The notes: a model not told the origin generated them from the letters alone. A stretch of DNA of 64,000 bases from Bacteroidia bacterium (GCA_030425425.1 JAUIAO010000012.1:46335-110334), one strand, 5' to 3'. Shown: positions 45,285-55,065, counted from the stretch's first letter. Translations and numbers: made by a program.

Positions 45285-46760
45285 TCAACCGGGCAGCTCC
45301 ATATTTGAGCGGTTGCTTGGTTTTCGTATCTTGGTATATGAGCCTAGAGGGATAGAAATTTTCACTGAGGTTCCTTTACCTGGTACAGACTTTAATGTAA
45401 ATGTACCTTTCAGTGATTGGACCTTCGTCGCAATAGATTGAAGCCCAAAAGCTCTATTATCATTTTCCTCCGGATCATATTCAAATCCAACTCCATCATC
45501 CAAAATAATTGCTTTTACTTCTTGTGTGTTGAGGTTTATTTCTATTGATGCTTCTTGTGCTTCGCTATGCTTGATAATGTTGTTGATCATTTCCTGGATG
45601 ATTCTGAATATTAAGAGTTCCACATTTTCAGGCAAGCTATGATCTTCAAGATTGTCGTGATAATCAAATGATACGGGGCCTCCTGAGTTTTCATATCTCT
45701 TAATGATTTCTTGTATCGCACCGCCTATTCCCAGATTTTCTAAAGGAGGAGGGATTAGTTCGTGTGCAAGGCTTCTGGTTTGTTGGATGCTTTCCTGAAG
45801 AATACTAAGTCCATCCATATATCTTGTCATATGCTTATTATCTACCTGCTGAGGAGGATACTTTTGAAATGTTTGGACGTGTAGGTATGCAGCTAAAAGC
45901 GTTTGCTGCAGACCATCATGCAAGCTGGAAGCAATTCTCGCTCTTTCTCTGTTCTCTGCTTTGATGGAGATGTCCAGGAGATCTTCCTGTGCATTGTGTT
46001 CTGAGGTTATATCTTTTGAGAGGACTATTCTGATATTCGGGTTATCCTTATTCAGTATTTTGCTTGACACCTCGACTAAGATGATTTCTCCAGATTTTTT
46101 TTTGTGTCTAAATATCGCTTTGTGGGGAAGGGTGTCATTGTTTAGCTCTATGTAATCAATGATATGTTTATGGTCCTCTTCTGGTCTAATATCTAGAAGG
46201 CTGAGATTCATAAATTCCTCATAAGTATAACCATAGTGTTCACATGCAGCTTCATTTACATTTAAAAATTTCATATTCACTCTATCCATAACCCACATAG
46301 GCTGAGGACTAAACTGGAACAAATCTGAGTATCGTTTATTTGATTCTTTAATTTGCAACAATTGTTTATTACGCTCTATGCTATACAATATGCTTTTGTA
46401 GAGGATCATTGAGTTTAGAGAATCTTTGATTAGATAATCAGCAATTCCATAGCTCATAGACCTTACCGAAAAGCTTACATCTTGGTAGCCTGTTAATATA
46501 ATGATTGGTATGTCTACAATAATATTCGAAATATCCTTTACTAGAGCTTCCCCCCGCATATCAGGAAGAGTGAGGTCCAAAAGAATCACATCGAATCGTT
46601 CTTCACCCAATTTCTTTTTTGCTGCAGCGTAGTTATTCGCATTGGTTATGTTCGGGTTAGAGATTTCATCTTCAAGATATTCTGTTATGATTAGGGAATC
46701 TCCAGGATTGTCTTCCACTATCAGAATCTTATAATCGTTTCTGTCTTTGGCTAGAGTCAT
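45285..46760 (-). CDS. REC-PAS-HisKA_3 hybrid histidine kinase
   Basis: 491 residues, soluble. Receiver (Asp62 in VILLDLTLPDMRG), PAS at about 148-258, HisKA_3 with His281 in IASSLHDGLQQTLLA, ATPase at about 390-475 (EMINNIIKHSEA, LDDGVGFEY). Paralogue of the proteins at 36605 and 55657. Ten bases separate it from the stop of the 1892-residue kinase upstream, so the pair is co-transcribed and the large kinase may phosphorylate its receiver. The HisKA_3 type points to the NarL-type regulator at 53282 as output. Confidence 0.92.
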   Translation of the reverse strand: MTLAKDRNDYKILIVEDNPGDSLIITEYLEDEISNPNITNANNYAAAKKKLGEERFDVILLDLTLPDMRGEALVKDISNIIVDIPIIILTGYQDVSFSVRSMSYGIADYLIKDSLNSMILYKSILYSIERNKQLLQIKESNKRYSDLFQFSPQPMWVMDRVNMKFLNVNEAACEHYGYTYEEFMNLSLLDIRPEEDHKHIIDYIELNNDTLPHKAIFRHKKKSGEIILVEVSSKILNKDNPNIRIVLSKDITSEHNAQEDLLDISIKAENRERARIASSLHDGLQQTLLAAYLHVQTFQKYPPQQVDNKHMTRYMDGLSILQESIQQTRSLAHELIPPPLENLGIGGAIQEIIKRYENSGGPVSFDYHDNLEDHSLPENVELLIFRIIQEMINNIIKHSEAQEASIEINLNTQEVKAIILDDGVGFEYDPEENDNRAFGLQSIATKVQSLKGTFTLKSVPGKGTSVKISIPLGSYTKIRKPSNRSNMELPG

Positions 46761-46770
46761 ACGTTGCAGA

Positions 46771-49700
46771 TTATGTGGTTGGTTTTTTGATGGTGAATGT
46801 GAATGTCGTGCCTTTTCCCGGTGTGGATTCTACAGTAATATCTCCATGCAAATTTTGAATATGTTTCTTTACTACCGCCAGGCCAACTCCGGTTCCTGGC
46901 GTTTCTTGGGTGTTATGTATTCGCTGAAATATGATAAAGATTTTTTCGTAGTATTCTTTTTCAAACCCAACCCCATTATCACCAACCTCAAATTGCCAGT
47001 GGTGCTCCAGATCACTGTAAGTAACAGTTATTAGAGGAGGCACATTCGGCTTGTTATACTTGAGGGCATTGCTGATCAGGTTCTGAAATACTTGCCTGAC
47101 GGGAGATAGGTAAGATGTAATGGTAGGTAATCCCTCAAATTGAATACAAGCATTTTTTTCTTCGATAATCTTTTGATGGAGACTCACTACTTCTTCAACT
47201 ACAGAGTTTATATTAATATCTTCAAGTTCCTGTTCCATTCGTCCCACTCTGGAATAATCTAATAAATCCATAATGATCCGTTTCATTCTGTTTGCCCCAT
47301 CTACGGCATAGTAAATGTATTGCTTGGCTTTTTCATCTAGTGCCTCGGAATATTTCGATTCTAATCTACCCATGAAGCTACTGATCATTCTCAGGGGCTC
47401 TTGCAGGTCATGGGATGCCACGTAGGCAAATTGTTCCAACTCTTTATTCGATAATTCTAATTCCTGAGCTTGTTTCTCTAGATTTTGATTCAATGATTTG
47501 AGTGAAGTTTCATACTTCTGTTCTTCGCTGACATCTTGCATCAGGGCGAGGTAATTCATGACAGTGCCATCCGCATTCAGGATTGGGGAGATGGTCATCA
47601 TTGTCCACAAGTCTGAGTCATCTTTTCTGAGGTTATGTACTTTTCCTTGCCATATCTCGCCTTTAGTGATGGTCTCCCACATTTTTTCATAAATTCCTTC
47701 GGGGTTTTTACCCGAATCGAGAAAGCTTATTTTTTTACCAAGTATCTCTTTCTGATCATACCCCGTGATCTTGGTGAAAGCTGGGCTGGAGTAGCTAATA
47801 TAACCATCTATATTGCTTACCGCCATGGCGGTAGGACTCTGCTCTATTGCCAGAGAGAGTTGCATATTTTCCTGTTCGATTCGCTTGCGATCTGTGATAT
47901 CTATCAATGATATAGACCAAAAATTTTCACCTAAAGCCGTGTCGATCATCTTCAGATTGACTAATGCCGGGAAGGTGCTGCCGTCTTTGCGAGTGCGGAG
48001 TATTTCATGATTGGTAAGTTGTCCCGTTTCGTTGATAATGTTTTCCAGATCTTTGTAAGTTTCGTCGTGTTCTGTCTGCGTATCAAACAGGCTTTGACCA
48101 ATTACTTCTGAAATACTGAACCCATGAAGCCGGGCAAATGATTCATTACAATACTGTATGCTACCATTACTTACAATTGCGGTTCCGTAGTTGGCTTGGT
48201 CTGAGATTTCTCTGAATTTCTGAATTTCAGACTCAGCTTCAACAATGTCGGTTTTGTCTCTTATCAGGGCAAATAATGAGTCTTTACCCCGAAATTTGGT
48301 TTTGTTCAGCGTAATGACCGAAATGAACTGTGTGCCGTCTTTTTTGACACATACCCAATCAAATGTAGCATTCCCATTTAGATTCGCAGAGTTGATGTGC
48401 TCTATATACGCTTGTCTACTTAAATTGATGTCTAGTTGAGTGCCGGAAGATAGTAGTGCAGGAGATTCATTGATTATTTCATCTCGCTCATATCCAAAAA
48501 GTTCGAGTGCTGTATTGTTTGATTCGATAATTTTCATATCCTCAATCATCATCAGCGCATATGGTGATTCCTGAAACAAGAATCTGTACTTCTCCTGGTC
48601 TTCTTTTAGTTGTTCTTCGGCCAGTTTTTGGTTTGTGATATCTGATATGGTAAAAAGAGCCGCATAGATTTCATTATTATTATCGATCAGTGGCAGTCCG
48701 GTTGAGAGAAACCACATAGGCTTATCGAGCAAGACTACTTTCGATTCTCTACTTACAGGTTTTTTGTTTCGGACGATCTCCTGCAGATCTGACATAAACT
48801 CCCTTGTCTCCTGCTCTGTAAAATGATCACCATAATGGGTGCCAATCAGTAAATCAGGTAAAAGGCCAATAGAGCGCGCTCCTTTTCCATTTACAAAGCG
48901 AAACTTTCCTTGTAGGTCCGTCATCATAATAATGCTGTCAGAGTTCTCAACCAGAATTCTGTATTTCTCTTCGCTGATTTTCAGGTTTTCTTCAAATTTT
49001 TTCGAATTTGTGATATCCCTGAAAAATATGGAATAGCCGTCTTTAGATATCTGAATATTGACATCAATGTATTTATCAATTCTCGGCAGGTAAGTGTTGG
49101 AGGATATGATTTTTTGTTCTTTTCTAGAATTGACCTGATTGAGGAGTTGAGTTGCTGATTGATCGTTTAAGATCTCTAGTATATTATGTCCAATTAGTTT
49201 TGATTGATCAATATTCAGGATGTTTAATGCACTAGGGTTGACTTTCAGAATAGTGAAATCACTATCTGTGAATAGAAAACCATCAAAAATATTGCTGAGG
49301 ATTTCATCTTTTTCTTGCAGGGTACGTCGAAGAGTTTGTTCTCTATCCATTTTTTCGATGGATGTGTACAGTCTGTCTCCTACATTTCTGATAAAATATT
49401 CATCATCATAGGACCATGCATAATTCATGGTACAATTGTCACAGCCAATGAATCCTACAAACTTCGTTTCTGCGAAGATTGGTATGATCATGACAGATCT
49501 AATGTCTTGACTTGCTAACAGTTCTTTAGTAAAACCTTCAGGTAGCTCATCAGTAATAGCTTTGAAGGGGAGGTTTTGCAGAAGCGAGGCTGAGATGTAT
49601 TCAATAGAATCGTAAGGTATATTTTGTAGTTCAGAGTTATTTATTTGTGATGATGTATGGTCTTTCAACCATTCATATCTTTGGCTGCAGAGCAGGTCGC

Positions 49701-52449
49701 CGGTTTCTTGCTCTATGTGATTTTCGAAATAATATACCCGGTCTGCGTTTACCCGATTTCCTGAAAACTCCAAACATATGTTGATAGCTTCATTCATGTC
49801 TGTTGCTTGCAAAAGCACATTGGAGAGGTATGTGAGCGTACCGATAAATTCTTTTTGTTTTTTTAGTTCATTTTCTGCGGTTTTAATATCGGTGATGTCT
49901 TGGGCCGAACCGTACAATTTCACACATTCTCCTTTTTCCAGATCCGCCTGAATGGTAATTCGACAATACCGGGTGCGATCCTGAAAACTCGTAAATGAAA
50001 AGTCAAACTTTTTTACCTCACCCGTTTGCATTGAGGTGTTTATTTTGGATAGTAAGATAGCGCGATCTCCATTTTCAATGAGTGACAGTATTTTTGCTGG
50101 TGAAATCTTTGTCTGGTTAGTTTCCAGCAAGCCATATACTGTGTCGTCTAAAATGAGGGATTGGTCAGATTGGCCAATATTGCAAAGTTCCCAAACACCA
50201 AACTGAGAAATTCTCTGTGCACTCTCTGCAATTATCTTAGCTTGATATTCTGAAGATATGTCCAGTACAATGCAGTTCCATACGGTGCTTCCATCACTGC
50301 TTCTGTTGGGCTGTCCATGTATTTCATGCCAGGCAATGTGGCCTTCTGGATGGACATAGCGAAATTTTACATTTACGGGAGTCAGTGAAGTGGCTGATTC
50401 TTCTATGGCTGATTTTAACATTTCATAGTCACCGCCTTTTTTTGCTCCTTCCCAGATCAAATCAGGATTGACCAGAGCTTCTTCTGCGGTGTATCCCCAG
50501 ATTTCTTCTGCCTTATTGCTAATCAATGAAAGATCTTCTTCTCCGCTGACACCTTTTCTGTACTGATACATTACACCGGGCACATTATCAGCTAAATTCT
50601 GCAGGCGGACTTCAATATTCTTCTTATCTGTGATGTCCTGAAAGCTTCCATTTATGCGTAATCTGTCATTGGAGGTCGTTTCTGACTGTGCGATTAAACG
50701 CACCCACTTTTCCTCACCTTTCAAAGAAATAATGGGGTATTCAATGTCGATGTTATTCACTTTTTGTGAAAGTGATTCAAACTTTTGTTCTAAGACTTTT
50801 CTCCACTCCGGCAGTACAGTTTTCATTACCTTGTTCCAGGTGATTTCTAAATGATTCTGAAATCCATAAATGTCCATGGCGATTTGTGACCAGGTACGTT
50901 TTTCTTCCAGAGGATATTCTTCGAATACTCCTAGTTTAGAAATTTTGGAAAGGCTCTTCAAACCCTCTTCTAATGCATTGTTGGAGGTGTTATCGCGGAT
51001 TACCCCAATCATAGTAGAGGGGATACCATAGTTAGTTCTCTCTACCAGACCAATATCTTCTACTGAGATCCAGTCTCCATTTAGTTTTTTAATCCTGTAT
51101 TCACATTTCCAGGTGAGTTGCTGTGGGTCCTTCAGGAAGTTAGTCAGGCTTTTTAGTATTATCTCTTTTTCTGCAGGATGTAATTTACTCTCCCATTCAT
51201 TTCGCGAGAGATTATTGTAACCAAGGGTTTTAGTAATCCCTGTACCCCAGATTATGTCATCACTGATACAGTTCCATTCATAGATAGCATCTTTAGTGAC
51301 TTCATTGATCCTCTCATATTTTTCCTGTGTTTTTTTGAGCTTTTTGCGGGTAATATTAAGTTCTGTTACGTCCAGACCGATGCATTGTATTTCACTTGGT
51401 TTTTGGTTTTCATCCAGCAGGCAGATGAAGTCCCATGCTGTTTCCACGATCTCTCCCCTTGCATTCGGTTTATCTAATTCTATTTTGTACACATTTTCAG
51501 GATCTCTCAAGCATTTTGATACCACACTCTCTAGCTTGGACCAATGGTAATTCATAATAAAATTAGTAGCCGGGTGCCCAATCACATCATCCTCTTCTCT
51601 GGAGAAGTCACTCAGAAATTTTTTGTTTGCATAAGTGTATTTGCCTTCCAGATCTACTCTGATCAAATAGTTGGTTAGGGAATCGTTAAGTGCTCTTAGC
51701 CTTTCTTCACTTATCCTTACTTGCTGTTCTTTCTTTTCATTTTCGGTGATGTCTTTGTAGGTGGTGAGCATGCAGGCTTGTCCTTCATACTGTAGCCTGA
51801 TGCCGGTTACATCCATGCGCATGGTCTCATTCTGCTTGTTAATGAATGTGCAAACACCAAATGACATCACTTCAGTGCTTTCGCTTAGTTCGGCATGTTT
51901 TTCTTTTAGAGTGGCAATCTCTTCTTTTGGTCTCAGAGCAGCCATATTCATTTGATTGAGCTCCTCTTCTGAATAACCAAATATGTCAGTGGCTTGTTGG
52001 CTAACTGAGCAGATATCGAACGTATTCAGGTTGTAGATGATGTTGGGTAGCGGACTATTATTGAAAAGTGATCGATCAATATGATCTTTCTCAGAAGATG
52101 GGTCTTCATAGGTTGCTCCGATCAGATCATAATCTTCTGTGAGATGGCTCCAGTGACAAGTCCAGTAGATATCAGAGGATAGGTTAGCCGACTGCATTAG
52201 CATTTCTGACAGATTGTTTTCTTTTGCCTGCTTCAGGAGATTCCTGATCATACGTGAAAGTTTTGCAGGAAAAAGATCTAGAAATATTTTGCCAATGATA
52301 GGTTCCTCTTTGTTCATCAATAAACCAGTGTCACCAACACTCCTGATCACTTCACCTTCTCTGTTGAGTGTGATCAGTACTTCATTCAGAAGTTTACCTT
52401 TCCTTATTAGTGATTCTTTTGAAGTGTCCTTGATATGTACTGGATTCAT
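46771..52449 (-). CDS. giant soluble multi-PAS/GAF histidine kinase (12 PAS or so)
   Basis: 1892 residues with no membrane span. By eye there are about seven PAS domains (1-875), one GAF (about 880-1060, with SVMIIPIFAETKFVGFIGCD), five further PAS (1065-1680), a HisKA domain with His near 1678 in YVASHDLQEPLRMI, and an ATPase domain (about 1790-1892, GTGVGLAVVKKHIQNLHG). Several PAS units are of the PAS_3/bacterial type (KISKLGVFEEYP, LADNVPGVMYQYRKG). The 1891-residue protein at 57107 has the same domain series, so the two arose by duplication. Signal unknown; many PAS units suggest integration of several cytoplasmic cues. Confidence 0.9.
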   Translation of the reverse strand: MNPVHIKDTSKESLIRKGKLLNEVLITLNREGEVIRSVGDTGLLMNKEEPIIGKIFLDLFPAKLSRMIRNLLKQAKENNLSEMLMQSANLSSDIYWTCHWSHLTEDYDLIGATYEDPSSEKDHIDRSLFNNSPLPNIIYNLNTFDICSVSQQATDIFGYSEEELNQMNMAALRPKEEIATLKEKHAELSESTEVMSFGVCTFINKQNETMRMDVTGIRLQYEGQACMLTTYKDITENEKKEQQVRISEERLRALNDSLTNYLIRVDLEGKYTYANKKFLSDFSREEDDVIGHPATNFIMNYHWSKLESVVSKCLRDPENVYKIELDKPNARGEIVETAWDFICLLDENQKPSEIQCIGLDVTELNITRKKLKKTQEKYERINEVTKDAIYEWNCISDDIIWGTGITKTLGYNNLSRNEWESKLHPAEKEIILKSLTNFLKDPQQLTWKCEYRIKKLNGDWISVEDIGLVERTNYGIPSTMIGVIRDNTSNNALEEGLKSLSKISKLGVFEEYPLEEKRTWSQIAMDIYGFQNHLEITWNKVMKTVLPEWRKVLEQKFESLSQKVNNIDIEYPIISLKGEEKWVRLIAQSETTSNDRLRINGSFQDITDKKNIEVRLQNLADNVPGVMYQYRKGVSGEEDLSLISNKAEEIWGYTAEEALVNPDLIWEGAKKGGDYEMLKSAIEESATSLTPVNVKFRYVHPEGHIAWHEIHGQPNRSSDGSTVWNCIVLDISSEYQAKIIAESAQRISQFGVWELCNIGQSDQSLILDDTVYGLLETNQTKISPAKILSLIENGDRAILLSKINTSMQTGEVKKFDFSFTSFQDRTRYCRITIQADLEKGECVKLYGSAQDITDIKTAENELKKQKEFIGTLTYLSNVLLQATDMNEAINICLEFSGNRVNADRVYYFENHIEQETGDLLCSQRYEWLKDHTSSQINNSELQNIPYDSIEYISASLLQNLPFKAITDELPEGFTKELLASQDIRSVMIIPIFAETKFVGFIGCDNCTMNYAWSYDDEYFIRNVGDRLYTSIEKMDREQTLRRTLQEKDEILSNIFDGFLFTDSDFTILKVNPSALNILNIDQSKLIGHNILEILNDQSATQLLNQVNSRKEQKIISSNTYLPRIDKYIDVNIQISKDGYSIFFRDITNSKKFEENLKISEEKYRILVENSDSIIMMTDLQGKFRFVNGKGARSIGLLPDLLIGTHYGDHFTEQETREFMSDLQEIVRNKKPVSRESKVVLLDKPMWFLSTGLPLIDNNNEIYAALFTISDITNQKLAEEQLKEDQEKYRFLFQESPYALMMIEDMKIIESNNTALELFGYERDEIINESPALLSSGTQLDINLSRQAYIEHINSANLNGNATFDWVCVKKDGTQFISVITLNKTKFRGKDSLFALIRDKTDIVEAESEIQKFREISDQANYGTAIVSNGSIQYCNESFARLHGFSISEVIGQSLFDTQTEHDETYKDLENIINETGQLTNHEILRTRKDGSTFPALVNLKMIDTALGENFWSISLIDITDRKRIEQENMQLSLAIEQSPTAMAVSNIDGYISYSSPAFTKITGYDQKEILGKKISFLDSGKNPEGIYEKMWETITKGEIWQGKVHNLRKDDSDLWTMMTISPILNADGTVMNYLALMQDVSEEQKYETSLKSLNQNLEKQAQELELSNKELEQFAYVASHDLQEPLRMISSFMGRLESKYSEALDEKAKQYIYYAVDGANRMKRIIMDLLDYSRVGRMEQELEDININSVVEEVVSLHQKIIEEKNACIQFEGLPTITSYLSPVRQVFQNLISNALKYNKPNVPPLITVTYSDLEHHWQFEVGDNGVGFEKEYYEKIFIIFQRIHNTQETPGTGVGLAVVKKHIQNLHGDITVESTPGKGTTFTFTIKKPTT

Positions 52450-52561
52450 TTGCTAGTTGTTTGTGTGCCGCCACTCTGATTATTACTTTGAGTGTAAATC
52501 TGAATACGTTCGCTTTAGTTATTCAATGTGGCTAAATTATCTGAACATTTTTTATTCTCCA

Positions 52562-52602
52562 TTGGCAAATTACCTATTTTATAAAATTCATAAATATTCT
52601 GA
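52562..52602. promoter_or_regulatory. paired palindrome sites before the giant kinase gene
   Basis: TTGGC AAATT ACCTA at 52562-52576 and the weaker TCATA AATAT TCTGA at 52588-52602, start to start 26 bp. They lie 113-153 bp upstream of the kinase start at 52449, on the kinase side of the receiver gene. Confidence 0.45.
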
Positions 52603-52605
52603 TTA

Positions 52606-53031
52606 TCAGACTGGTAGCATGGCTTGCTGTAAGTAGTAGTTACAGGTGTTCTGCAATAAATCCGTGAGGCCATCTATACTGTCTGGTTTGCAGAGATAGC
52701 TACTTGCTTGAAGCTGATAGCTGCGTTTAATGTCTCTAGGTGAGGAGGAGGTCGTAAGCATTATCACCGGAATATGGCAGTGTCTGTCTGAAGTTTTCAA
52801 AGTGTGCAATACTTCCAAACCATTATTGAATGGCAGGTTAATGTCCAGAAGAATGAGGTCTGGCCTTATATGTTCCTGTATGATTTTTTCAATTGCCTCC
52901 TTACCAGATTTAGCCACGTACAGCCGGTGTTTTATATCAACGTCCTTCAGCGCCTCCTGCACTAAGAAGATATCTCCCGGGTTATCTTCTACGAGTAAGA
53001 TTTTGTAAGTAATCAAGGACTTACCTTTCAT
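52606..53031 (-). CDS. single-domain response regulator (Rcp1-like)
   Basis: 141 residues, receiver only: ILLVEDNPGDIFLVQEAL, Asp63 in LILLDINLPFNNG, TTSSSPRD, and Lys in SYLCKPDS. Closest in this window to the receiver at 63412, again upstream of a giant PAS kinase. The C-terminus (YYLQQAMLP) is Rcp1-like. A 156-bp gap with palindrome sites separates it from the kinase gene, and it is divergent from the NarL-type regulator. Confidence 0.9.
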   Translation of the reverse strand: MKGKSLITYKILLVEDNPGDIFLVQEALKDVDIKHRLYVAKSGKEAIEKIIQEHIRPDLILLDINLPFNNGLEVLHTLKTSDRHCHIPVIMLTTSSSPRDIKRSYQLQASSYLCKPDSIDGLTDLLQNTCNYYLQQAMLPV

Positions 53032-53129
53032 TTCAGTTCTTCTTCAAAATTAAAATTTACTCAAATCTATTTTTTACCGGTAGCAGTATCCAAAACAAAT
53101 CGATTAATGGTAACTCTATTCCGATGATT

Positions 53130-53191
53130 GGGGTCTATTACCTATTTCATTTGGTTAGGTGATTGTACTAATGGGTTAGGTGTTTTACTGA
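53130..53191. promoter_or_regulatory. three palindrome sites before the NarL-type regulator
   Basis: GGGGT CTATT ACCTA (53130), TAGGT GATTG TACTA (53156) and TAGGT GTTTT ACTGA (53177): steps of 26 and 21 bp. The nearest centre is about 98 bp from the ATG, leaving room for a promoter and a short leader, so autoregulation is likely. The opposite-strand receiver gene starts at 53031 and may share the sites. Confidence 0.6.
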
Positions 53192-53281
53192 AAATCGATG
53201 AATAAATACCAGTAATCGATTATTTAGCCGGGATCAGAAGACACCTATTATTTTTGGAAAATCGCTTAACCAATTTTAAGA

Positions 53282-53929
53282 ATGAACAGCATATTAATTG
53301 TTGATGATCACAAGTTAATCAGAGATGGTCTAAGGTTATATTTTGAGGATTCAGAGTTGGTGGCTGTAGCAGATGAAGCTTCCAATGGTAAGCAAGCTCT
53401 TGAGATCATGAAGGATAATCACTATGATCTCGTGCTGACAGACGTAAGAATGCCTGTGATGGATGGTGTAGAACTTACCCGCAACATTAGGACCTTATAC
53501 CCCGAACAACCAATCCTCACGCTTACTATGGCTGGAGAATCCCGATTGATCAAGCAGCTTATGCAATTAGGGGTAAATGGTTATTTGCTGAAAGATTCTG
53601 GAAATGAGGAGGTCATCAAAGCAGTTCAGATGGTGTTGGAGGGCGAAACGTATGTGTCTGACGAAGTAACGAAGATTTTAATCGAAGAGCTTTCTCCTAA
53701 AAAAATAAAGACAAAACAGAGGCTGACTGTCGAAACTCCACTATCTGATCGAGAAAAGGAGGTGCTGAAGCTGATCGTTGCAGAGATGACCAATGCTGAG
53801 ATTGCTCAAAAATTATTCATTAGTGTGCGTACGGTCGATGCGCATAAAAGAAATCTACTTGAAAAAACAGGGGCAAAAAACGTAGCTGGTCTGGTACTTT
53901 TTGCCGTTGAAAAGGGATTGACCGATTGA
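53282..53929 (+). CDS. NarL/LuxR-type DNA-binding response regulator
   Basis: 215 residues. Receiver at 1-120 with Asp54 in VLTDVRMPVMDG and Lys in GYLLKDSG; LuxR-type helix-turn-helix at about 150-212 (LSDREKEVLKLIVAEMT, NAEIAQKLFISVRTVDAHKR). It is the only DNA-binding regulator in the kinase region and is of the class normally served by HisKA_3 kinases, of which three are encoded nearby. The gene has no visible terminator and runs directly into a 1.7-kb array of candidate small RNAs, each preceded by paired palindromes also found in front of this gene. Binding to those palindromes is inference. Confidence 0.93.
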   Translation: MNSILIVDDHKLIRDGLRLYFEDSELVAVADEASNGKQALEIMKDNHYDLVLTDVRMPVMDGVELTRNIRTLYPEQPILTLTMAGESRLIKQLMQLGVNGYLLKDSGNEEVIKAVQMVLEGETYVSDEVTKILIEELSPKKIKTKQRLTVETPLSDREKEVLKLIVAEMTNAEIAQKLFISVRTVDAHKRNLLEKTGAKNVAGLVLFAVEKGLTD

Positions 53930-53960
53930 TGGTGATCTGGAAACAATCAACGACACTATT

Positions 53961-54001
53961 TAGGTAAAATACCTATTTTATTTTAATAGGCTAATTGCTC
54001 T
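53961..54001. promoter_or_regulatory. paired palindrome sites, module A
   Basis: TAGGT AAAAT ACCTA (53961-53975, perfect palindrome) and TAGGC TAATT GCTCT (53987-54001), 26 bp apart. Confidence 0.65.
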
Positions 54002-54035
54002 ATGAAAACAAGGAATCAAGATCAATATTTGCGAT

Positions 54036-54145
54036 TCCCAACTAAGTACAGCTAGTAATTTTACTAACATCTTCCTACGGGAAGATTGAAGAGGTTATGT
54101 AGAAAAGGAGGAATGTTCATGCTGATCATTCCTCTATTTTTATTT
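54036..54145 (+). ncRNA. candidate small RNA A
   Basis: Start approximate: AATATTTG at 54024-54031 resembles the TAnnTTTG element, 34 bp after the centre of the nearer palindrome. A 7-bp hairpin closed by a UACG tetraloop (54069-54075 with 54080-54086) is followed by the terminator stem 54108-54115 with 54127-54134 and TATTTTTATTT. The tetraloop of the UNCG class is a strong sign of selected RNA structure. The terminator loop resembles that of RNA F. Confidence 0.65.
54108..54145 (+). terminator. terminator of module A
   Basis: 8-bp stem GAGGAATG/CATTCCTC, 11-base loop containing a possible TCA/TGA inner pair, T-rich tail. Confidence 0.75.
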
Positions 54146-54203
54146 GGTAATCAAAAACTACAAGATCCTCATCAAGCGACACAGAACAAATCGACTGATG
54201 ATC

Positions 54204-54244
54204 TAGGCAAAATGCCGATAAGCCTCAAATAGGTGCTTTGCCGT
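54204..54244. promoter_or_regulatory. paired palindrome sites, module B
   Basis: TAGGC AAAAT GCCGA (54204-54218) and TAGGT GCTTT GCCGT (54230-54244), 26 bp apart. Confidence 0.6.
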
Positions 54245-54275
54245 TTCTTCTGGTTGTTCTTTTGTGTTTGTATGC

Positions 54276-54384
54276 CATACCATATACCTTATATAAATGA
54301 ATTAGGTTTGCTCATTTGTGATAGAAGAATGAGTAATCTTAATCATACCTGTAGAAAGTGTCCTTACTGGGCACTTTCTTTTTT
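54276..54384 (+). ncRNA. candidate small RNA B
   Basis: Start approximate, after TGTGTTTG at 54263-54270 (one mismatch to TAnnTTTG), about 30 bp from the nearer site centre. Internal hairpin CTCATT with AATGAG (54311-54316 with 54328-54333). Ends at an 11-bp terminator stem with six Ts. Confidence 0.6.
54353..54384 (+). terminator. terminator of module B
   Basis: Stem 54353-54363 with 54369-54379 (one G-T pair), 5-base loop, T-run to 54384. No gene upstream on this strand. Confidence 0.85.
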
Positions 54385-54451
54385 GTAAAAAACCCAGAAT
54401 CCCGACAAGATATTGATAGTAGAACAAGTGAATCATCTATTTGATTTAAAA

Positions 54452-54466
54452 TAGGTTAAAGGTCCT
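54452..54466. promoter_or_regulatory. degenerate palindrome site, module C
   Basis: TAGGT TAAAG GTCCT; the right half is poor and no convincing partner lies 26 bp away. A 6-bp hairpin (54546-54551 with 54568-54573) follows about 80 bp later, without a T-run. Module C may be decayed or not real. Confidence 0.3.
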
Positions 54467-54600
54467 TACTCCACTGTTTCAGGTTTTTCAATATCGAATA
54501 ATACAAAGGAGAATTTTATTACTTGAATTATGATAAATGTTTTAGATCTCACCTTAGAATGCTGGGATGAGATACATTATTGATAGTTCGCTGTATGTTT

Positions 54601-54641
54601 TGGGTATAAAGCCCATTTACGAATAATAGGTTATTTGCCGT
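54601..54641. promoter_or_regulatory. paired palindrome sites, module D
   Basis: TGGGT ATAAA GCCCA (54601-54615) and TAGGT TATTT GCCGT (54627-54641), 26 bp apart. Confidence 0.6.
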
Positions 54642-54674
54642 TTTTATTTAGTTCAATATTGAAGAACTTCATTC

Positions 54675-54779
54675 TATTATAAGACAGCCAATATATAGAT
54701 TAAGAATCAGGAGTATTGAAAACCATCGAACAATCTCAAGCTACTTTAAGGGATGACACAGTGCATCCCTTAATTTTTT
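54675..54779 (+). ncRNA. candidate small RNA D
   Basis: Start approximate from the spacing seen in the other modules; I see no good TAnnTTTG here. A short GATT/AATC fold lies near 54700, and the RNA would end at a 10-bp terminator stem (54746-54755 with 54764-54773) with six Ts. Confidence 0.55.
54746..54779 (+). terminator. terminator of module D
   Basis: Perfect 10-bp stem TTAAGGGATG/CATCCCTTAA, 8-base loop, T-run 54774-54779. Confidence 0.87.
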
Positions 54780-54870
54780 GGTCCAATGCTAAGTCACATT
54801 TTTTTTAATCCTCTTTAATATTCCAGTTGTGTACTTTTCGATTATTGGGTCGGTGGTAGCGTTCAAGAAT

Positions 54871-54911
54871 TAGGTGTGTTACCTATTTGATAAAAATACG
54901 ATTATTACCGT
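54871..54911. promoter_or_regulatory. paired palindrome sites, module E
   Basis: TAGGT GTGTT ACCTA (54871-54885, perfect halves) and TACGA TTATT ACCGT (54897-54911), 26 bp apart. Confidence 0.6.
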
Positions 54912-54934
54912 TTCTCTCAGATATGTATTCACAT

Positions 54935-54942
54935 AACTTTGA
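54935..54942 (+). promoter_or_regulatory. Bacteroidota -7 element of module E
   Basis: TAACTTTG is a perfect TAnnTTTG. It begins 31 bp after the centre of the nearer palindrome, which puts that palindrome at roughly -42, a standard activator position. Confidence 0.6.
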
Positions 54943-54948
54943 GTTGTT

Positions 54949-55065
54949 AAGCACTTAATACAATACTCTTCTGGAGTAACTAAAGTAACCACGAGGCCTG
55001 GATTATTGGTAAGCTAAAAAGGCCTCAATATCTGAGAGGGGTTAGCTGGTACCCCTCTCTTTTTT
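54949..55065 (+). ncRNA. candidate small RNA E
   Basis: Start taken about 7 bp after the perfect TAnnTTTG at 54935. Internal hairpin GAGGCCT with AGGCCTC (54993-54999 with 55020-55026) and a 9-bp terminator stem with a T-run. No reading frame. Confidence 0.65.
55034..55065 (+). terminator. terminator of module E
   Basis: Stem 55034-55042 with 55051-55059 (GAGAGGGGT/ACCCCTCTC), 8-base loop, six Ts. Confidence 0.87.

Noticed and set aside
53961..54001. Sigma-54 type promoter in module A from GGC and TTGC in TAGGCTAATTGCTC
   Set aside because: The GG and GC elements are 8 bp apart instead of 12, and the other modules lack the pattern.
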